Positions 12,963 to 16,610 of a DNA stretch of 16,610 bases are shown piece by piece. A model generated the notes under the pieces. It did no database searches and had not been told where the DNA came from. It worked only from the letters and a program-made list of their open reading frames with translations. The position numbers were made by a program, and so were the translations under genes. The number at the start of each line of letters is the position of its first letter. Within the stretch, counting starts at the first letter, position 1. This DNA is from Chloroflexota bacterium (GTDB lineage: Bacteria; Chloroflexota; Dormibacteria; Dormibacterales; Dormibacteraceae). The stretch covers positions 1 to 16,610 of the forward strand of contig VBJE01000096.1 of NCBI GenBank assembly GCA_005879675.1, given 5' to 3'.

Positions 12963-14051
12963 TCAAAACCGCGCCACCGTCATCGCGTCCATCCGCTCCC
13001 AGTCGACCTCCACGCCGAGGCCCGGCTTGGACGGCACGCTGACCAGGCCGTCGGCACGCAGCTCGATCTCGTCCACCATCCCGGCTCCGTAACCTCCCAT
13101 CGGCATCGGGAACTCGAAGTACTTGCAGTTCGACACCGCGCCCATGACCTGGAGATTCGCCGCCTGGGCCAGCGTGTAGCCGAAGCTGTGGATCTCGCAT
13201 CGGACGCCCAGCGCCTCGGCCAGCGCCGCGGTCTTCTTGGTCGCCGTGATCCCTCCGCTGATCACGGCGTCGATGCGCACCATGTCCCAGGCCCCGCAGG
13301 TCAGATAGTTCGCCGCCTCCTGGTACGTCCGCGTGTGAACCTCGCCCGACGTGACGGCGATGTCGAGCGCGTCGGCCAGCGTCTTGTACGCCTGGATGTG
13401 CTGGTCGCGAAGCGGCATCTCGAACCACTCATAGCCGAGCTCGTCGAGCTTCCGACCTACGCGTATCGCGTCCACGAGGGTGTACGAGCCGACTGCGTCG
13501 ACCATCAGCGCAATCCCGGGCCCCACCTGTGAGCGGACCGCCGTGCAAAGCTCGATGTCGCGGTCGGGGTCGCCCCAGACGTGCAGCTTGATCGCCCTGA
13601 AACCGCGCTCCAACCAGAGGTCGACCTCGCGCTGGAAGTCGGCGAGCGTCGCGTATGTAAGCGAGCTTGCGTACGCGGGCAGCTCGTCGCGCTGCGCCCC
13701 GAGCAGCTTGTAGACCGGAAGCCCGGCGGCCCGACCTGCGAGATCCCACAGCGCGCAGTCGACGAGGGCGAGCGAGTGCGGTGGGACCATCAGGATGCTG
13801 ACCTCATTGAGCCGCTGCCAGATCCTCTCCCGGTACAGCGGGTCCTCGCCGATCAGGAGCGGCTTCAGCTCGGCCAGGGCGGCCGCGACGGCGTGCGCAC
13901 CCAGGTAGGTGCTGCTCCCGGCCACGCCCTCGATGCCGTCATCCGTGCGCACGCGCACGATGACGTTTGCCAGGTTCATGATCAGCCGCTCGGCGAACAG
14001 CATCGTGACCCCGGCGTCCACCACTTGCACCGACACGTCGGTGATCTTCAT
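12963..14051 (-). CDS. Mandelate racemase/muconate-lactonizing enzyme (enolase) superfamily protein
   Basis: This 362-residue enzyme has an N-terminal capping domain (about 1-120) and a TIM barrel. Metal ligands fit Asp185 (MVDAVGSY), Glu211 (WFEMPL, where most members have EEP) and Glu237 (VTSGEV). Lys155 and His157 form a K-x-H pair (AIKLHVWG) where mandelate racemase has K-x-K. The His-Asp dyad is His288 (EIHSFGYTLAQAANL) and Asp261 (RIDAVISGG). It abstracts a proton alpha to a carboxylate, so acid-sugar dehydratase or 2-hydroxyacid epimerase are the likely roles. It lies in an operon downstream of the PNPOx-like gene (44-base gap) and 13 bases upstream of the DadA-like gene. Confidence 0.9.
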   Translation of the reverse strand: MKITDVSVQVVDAGVTMLFAERLIMNLANVIVRVRTDDGIEGVAGSSTYLGAHAVAAALAELKPLLIGEDPLYRERIWQRLNEVSILMVPPHSLALVDCALWDLAGRAAGLPVYKLLGAQRDELPAYASSLTYATLADFQREVDLWLERGFRAIKLHVWGDPDRDIELCTAVRSQVGPGIALMVDAVGSYTLVDAIRVGRKLDELGYEWFEMPLRDQHIQAYKTLADALDIAVTSGEVHTRTYQEAANYLTCGAWDMVRIDAVISGGITATKKTAALAEALGVRCEIHSFGYTLAQAANLQVMGAVSNCKYFEFPMPMGGYGAGMVDEIELRADGLVSVPSKPGLGVEVDWERMDAMTVARF

Positions 14052-14095
14052 GGCCTGGCGAACATATCACTGGCGCGGCACCACGGCAGGTCCGC

Positions 14096-14512
14096 CTAGC
14101 TGACGTAGAAGTGGACCTTTTTCGGGCGAAGACGGATCAGCTCCCCGTCCCCCGGGTGGCCGCCCTTGAGCCACGCCTCGAGGTATTCGCGCCCCCGTTC
14201 GGATCCGAGGTACCTGACGGCGATCGCGCCGACGAACTCGATCCGATCTGATTCGGGCAGCGCCTCGATCGATGCGTCTCCGACCGCGCTGACGATCCAG
14301 TAAGGCCTTTCAACCGTCGAGACGCTCAGGGCGGCACGGCCGTCCCTGGACAACGCGCGTCCTTTATATGTGCCGAGCGGCGTCGCGATCAGAACGTCGC
14401 CGTCTCGGTGCTCGAACCAAACAGGCAGCACGTGCGGGTAACCGTCTAGCCCGTGGAAGCCCAGCTGCCCGATGATCGGCCGCCCGAGGACGTCGGCCGC
14501 GCGCGGATCCAA
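14096..14512 (-). CDS. PNPOx-like / F420-type flavin-barrel protein
   Basis: This 138-residue split beta-barrel protein has the pyridoxamine-phosphate-oxidase fold: IIGQLGFHGLDGYPHVLPV then WFEHRDGDVLIAT, GTYKGRALSRDGRAALSVS and YWIVSAVGDASIEAL. In such proteins (FDOR/PPOX families) the barrel binds FMN, F420 or heme and reduces small molecules. The frame contains a stop just upstream, and the only available start at the conserved N-terminus is TTG 14512. A TAGAAT box ends 6 bases before it and no SD is visible, suggesting a leaderless mRNA. It is first in a minus-strand operon with the enolase-superfamily and DadA-like genes and diverges from the cupin gene. The substrate is unknown. Confidence 0.75.
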   Translation of the reverse strand: MDPRAADVLGRPIIGQLGFHGLDGYPHVLPVWFEHRDGDVLIATPLGTYKGRALSRDGRAALSVSTVERPYWIVSAVGDASIEALPESDRIEFVGAIAVRYLGSERGREYLEAWLKGGHPGDGELIRLRPKKVHFYVS

Positions 14513-14518
14513 GCCGCC

Positions 14519-14524
14519 ATTCTA
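14519..14524 (-). promoter_or_regulatory. Candidate -10 box (TAGAAT) for a leaderless PNPOx-like transcript
   Basis: On the minus strand TAGAAT matches 5 of 6 bases of the TATAAT consensus. It ends 6 bases before the TTG start at 14512, so transcription would start at or within one base of the start codon. No good -35 hexamer is present 17 bases upstream. Confidence 0.4.
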
Positions 14525-14540
14525 TCCGTGGCCGTTCGTG

Positions 14541-14554
14541 CCGCCGGCCGGCGG
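14541..14554. repeat. Perfect 14-bp palindrome in the divergent PNPOx/cupin intergenic region
   Basis: CCGCCGG/CCGGCGG is exactly self-complementary and lies between the two divergent starts (14512 and 14624). It could be an operator for either gene or a GC-rich hairpin. GGATCC sequences flank it on both sides (14505-14510 and about 14556-14561), extending the inverted arrangement. Confidence 0.4.
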
Positions 14555-14623
14555 AGGATCCTAACCCGGGCGCTGCTCGCGGGCGGCGGGCCGCGCGAGA
14601 CGATGCAACTCGAGGAGGATGCG

Positions 14624-14986
14624 ATGGCAGAAAACGCGCAGGTGAAACGACTGACGGAAGGCGATCTTCCGTATTCGCAGTTGGTGCCGGGCCTCGAGCT
14701 GGCGCGCGCGATCACGCACGCGGGCACCACGCAGCTGGGCGGCGGTTACATGCGTTTTTCGAGCGACGCCGAGTTTGCGGACTGGACGCTGAAGTACGAC
14801 GAGGTGCTGTTCGTCCAGGCGGGCGAGCTCGAGATCGTCAGCGGTCAGAGCAGGGTCACGGCCAAGGCCGGCGAGGCGATACTCATCCCGAACGGCGCGA
14901 AGGTGACCTACAGGGGGCGGGCGGGCACGCTCGGATTCTTCGTCCTGTGGCCCTTCGACTGGGACAAGAAGCCCGCCGCGGGCTAG
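14624..14986 (+). CDS. EutQ-like cupin-domain protein
   Basis: This 120-residue single-domain cupin has an excellent SD (GAGGAGGA, 14612-14619, five bases before the ATG). The sequence runs LTEGDLPYSQLVPGLELARA, LGGGYMRFSS, KYDEVLFVQAGELEIVSG (cupin motif 1), KAGEAILIPNGAKVTY (motif 2) and a terminal FFVLWPFDW. The DEVLFVQAGELEI plus IPNGAKV pattern and the closing P-x-DW resemble the C-terminal domain of EutQ. The usual His-x-His metal ligands of motif 1 are absent (DEV instead of HxH), so it may bind metal differently or not at all. Its TAG stop overlaps the stop of the convergent dehydrogenase gene (CTAG at 14983-14986). Confidence 0.8.
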   Translation: MAENAQVKRLTEGDLPYSQLVPGLELARAITHAGTTQLGGGYMRFSSDAEFADWTLKYDEVLFVQAGELEIVSGQSRVTAKAGEAILIPNGAKVTYRGRAGTLGFFVLWPFDWDKKPAAG

Positions 14987-16182
14987 GCGCGAACCGGCTC
15001 GAGCGGTGTCTCGGACGCATCCTCGCCGAGGCGCGCGGCCAGCCGGTCGAGGTTCTCCATCGAGAGCTCGTTCGCGGCCGCGCGCGGTGTCATATGCCTG
15101 GCGTCGGCCAGCTCGAGCATGTGCCGGACCGTCTCCCGCATCACCCTGGAGACGTGGGCGAAGGATTGCTCGGCGTCCGCCTCGAGCACCCCGAGCAGGG
15201 TCCACCACCACCACGCGTTCGCGCCTCCGTTGGCGACGTAGTCGGGGATGACGACGGTCCCTCGCTCGTGGAGAAGGCGCTGCGCGTCGTCTGTGGTCGG
15301 GATGTTGGCAGCCTCGACGACCATGCGCGCTTTGATCGCGGCCGAGTTCTCGGCCGTGATGGCGTCCGCCACCGCCGCCGGCACGACGATGTCGGCGTCG
15401 ATCTCGAGCCAGCGTTCCTTCGGCAGCTCGCCGTCGCCAGGCCGTAGAGCCGAGCGGTCGATCTCGCCCAGCGTGTTGCGCGACTTGAGGAGACGCTCGA
15501 CGTCGAGGCCGTCGGGGTTCGTCACGGCGCCGTTGACGTCGACGACGCCGACGACCCTGGCCCCGAGCCGGGCCAGGTAGCGGGCGCTGGAGCCGCCCAT
15601 CGAGCCGAAGCCCTGGACGACGGCGCGCAGCTTCGAGATGTCCCAACGTTTGTAGTCGGCGGCGGCGGCGGCCGCTTCCGCGACGCCGTATCCGCCGATG
15701 CAGTCGGCGAGGCCGATGCCCTCGACATTGATGGCAAGGCCCTGGCTGACGCGCCGGCCCGCCGCCATGGGATCTCCCGAGCGGTCGAGCATCGCCTGCA
15801 CGGTCATGCCGACGCCCTGCTCAGCGAACACCTCGCTCAGCAGCTCCTGGCTGATCCCGAGGTCCTCCGCGGTGCCCCAACCGTTGCGGTAGAGGGGCCG
15901 CATGGCGCGCACGTATCGTGAGAGCACCCCGCGCGCCTCCGGGTCGTGCGGATCGATGTCGACCCCGCCTTTGGCTCCGCCACCCGGCAGGTTGAAGGCG
16001 CCGTTCTTGTAGGACATGGTGCGGGCCAGGCGCTCGACCTCTTCCATCGTCACGCCGGAGCGCATACGCGTGCCTCCGCCCGCGAGCCCGTTGACCATGC
16101 GGTCGATCACCGCGTAGCCCTTGCGGCCCGTGACGGGGTCGGTCCAGATCACGCGCAGCCTCGGTTCCGAATCAGAGCTCAT
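14983..16182 (-). CDS. Leu/Glu/Phe/Val dehydrogenase-like amino-acid dehydrogenase
   Basis: This 399-residue NAD(P)-dependent dehydrogenase starts at ATG 16182 with a GGAGGG SD; the in-frame ATG 12 bases upstream is unnecessary. The ELFV dimerisation domain carries GGGTRM, RTMSYKNG (Lys59), GGGAKGG (Lys71) and GTAEDLG (Asp107). These correspond by spacing to Lys68, Lys80 and Asp115 of Bacillus leucine dehydrogenase. The Rossmann domain shows VVQGFGSMGGSSARYLARLG. It interconverts an amino acid with its 2-oxo acid plus ammonia. The AED motif resembles Leu/Phe dehydrogenases more than Glu dehydrogenase. An unusual run of four tryptophans (324-327) follows the NGGAN segment. It diverges from the binding-lipoprotein gene. 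Confidence 0.87.
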   Translation of the reverse strand: MSSDSEPRLRVIWTDPVTGRKGYAVIDRMVNGLAGGGTRMRSGVTMEEVERLARTMSYKNGAFNLPGGGAKGGVDIDPHDPEARGVLSRYVRAMRPLYRNGWGTAEDLGISQELLSEVFAEQGVGMTVQAMLDRSGDPMAAGRRVSQGLAINVEGIGLADCIGGYGVAEAAAAAADYKRWDISKLRAVVQGFGSMGGSSARYLARLGARVVGVVDVNGAVTNPDGLDVERLLKSRNTLGEIDRSALRPGDGELPKERWLEIDADIVVPAAVADAITAENSAAIKARMVVEAANIPTTDDAQRLLHERGTVVIPDYVANGGANAWWWWTLLGVLEADAEQSFAHVSRVMRETVRHMLELADARHMTPRAAANELSMENLDRLAARLGEDASETPLEPVRA

Positions 16183-16236
16183 GCCACCCTCCACTCGCCG
16201 TCACCGCGGGAGCCCAAAGTCTAGGCCTCTCCCACC

Positions 16237-16265
16237 TTGACACTCAGATACGGGGTACCGATACT
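16237..16265 (+). promoter_or_regulatory. Sigma70-like promoter for the ABC binding-protein gene
   Basis: A perfect -35 TTGACA at 16237-16242 and GATACT at 16260-16265 (4 of 6 to TATAAT) are separated by the ideal 17 bases. Transcription would begin near 16272, leaving a leader of about 95 bases before the ATG at 16366. The intergenic region (16183-16365) holds no other gene. Confidence 0.6.
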
Positions 16266-16365
16266 GGGCCCAGTTCCAGGGAGTAGTGGCTTGCCGCCGG
16301 CGCACTCTCGCCCCGGCGTGCCGGGAAGATGGCGGCGGGCGACCACGCAGCGATAGGGAGGCACA

Positions 16366-16610
16366 ATGTTCAAACGGCGATTCATGGCAGCCAGCCTGGC
16401 GGCCTGCGGCGCGCTCTTGATCGCTGCATGCGGCAGTGGCAGCAACAACGCCGGCGAGACGGGTCCGATCAATGTCGGAATCACGGGTCCTTTCACCGGT
16501 CCTTACGCCGACCCGGGCATCGCGATCCGGAATGCCGGCGAGCTCGCGATCTCCGACATCAACGCCGCGGGCGGGATCAACGGCCGCCAGCTGAAGGCGT
16601 TCACCGCCGA
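16366..16610 (+). CDS. ABC transporter substrate-binding lipoprotein, branched-chain amino acid type (N-terminal part)
   Basis: The ATG follows a strong SD (GGGAGG, 4 bases spacing), and the frame is open to the window end. The first 24 residues form a lipoprotein signal: FKRR, a hydrophobic stretch, and the lipobox LIAAC with Cys24, followed by a Gly/Ser/Asn-rich linker. The mature start INVGITGPFTGPYADPG and the later ELAISDINAAGGINGRQL are hallmarks of Peripla_BP_6 (LivJ/UrtA/amide-binding type). The protein captures an amino acid, amide or related ligand outside the cell for an ABC importer, whose other subunits presumably lie downstream of the window. Confidence 0.9.
   Translation, partial: MFKRRFMAASLAACGALLIAACGSGSNNAGETGPINVGITGPFTGPYADPGIAIRNAGELAISDINAAGGINGRQLKAFTA

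Noticed and set aside
11573..13042. Long plus-strand open frame (489 codons)
   Set aside because: It is antisense to the DadA-like gene and has no recognisable domain. Its composition is that of a reverse-complement shadow.
15006..16224. Plus-strand frames opposite the amino-acid dehydrogenase
   Set aside because: All are shadows of the strongly conserved minus-strand gene, with typical Arg/Pro/Ser bias.
16205..16235. Minus-strand promoter for the amino-acid dehydrogenase (TAGACT at 16218-16223)
   Set aside because: The -10-like box is acceptable, but no -35 hexamer lies at 16-18 bases, so it is too weak to list as a feature.

Overview
The window is GC-rich bacterial chromosome with about 18 tightly packed protein genes on both strands. 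Many genes overlap by ATGA or GTGA, Shine-Dalgarno (SD) motifs are purine-rich, and GTG and TTG starts occur. No gene is a clear taxonomic marker. The gene set (APH, amidase, RidA, SDR, Leu-dehydrogenase-like, DUF1989) and the GC content fit a soil-type Chloroflexota/Dormibacterota or Actinomycetota lineage; that placement is an inference.

Left part (1-2220): the N-terminal part of an Ldh_2-family (malate/lactate/ureidoglycolate) dehydrogenase on the minus strand with no normal start codon; a small secreted four-cysteine protein on the plus strand behind a credible promoter; and an aminoglycoside-phosphotransferase-like kinase. A degenerate tRNA 3' half follows. This part looks less GC-biased than the rest and may be an accessory segment next to a tRNA scar.

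Middle part (2230-8980): a pair of near-identical dyad sites exactly 42 bp apart precedes a plus-strand operon. It encodes an MFS exporter, a GlmS-like SIS protein (overlap ATGA), a haloacetate-dehalogenase-like hydrolase, an AtzG/GatC-like small subunit and an amidase. The amidase is broken by a roughly 50-nt deletion with a frameshift. Convergent to it, sharing the CTAG stop, is a DUF1989 (urea-carboxylase-associated) gene that is also broken by a deletion and frameshift. A GNAT acetyltransferase and a RidA protein follow on the plus strand.

Right part (8986-16610): a second RidA (minus), then SDR, glyoxalase-like protein and SDR (plus), then a minus-strand operon of PNPOx-like protein, enolase-superfamily dehydratase/racemase and DadA-like D-amino-acid dehydrogenase. 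Next come an EutQ-like cupin (plus), a Leu/Glu-dehydrogenase-like enzyme (minus), and the start of a branched-chain-amino-acid-type ABC binding lipoprotein (plus) with a clear sigma70-like promoter.

Together the locus reads as a nitrogen and carbon scavenging neighbourhood. It combines uptake, amide hydrolysis, oxidative deamination, imine clean-up by two RidA proteins, and keto-acid/amino-acid interconversion. The joint substrate is unknown, and the amide-hydrolysis arm appears inactivated. I did not find a CRISPR array, an insertion sequence, a phage or a defence system. The most unusual items are the twin operator-like sites, the tRNA remnant, the two adjacent deletion-frameshifted genes, and several enzymes with altered active-site motifs.
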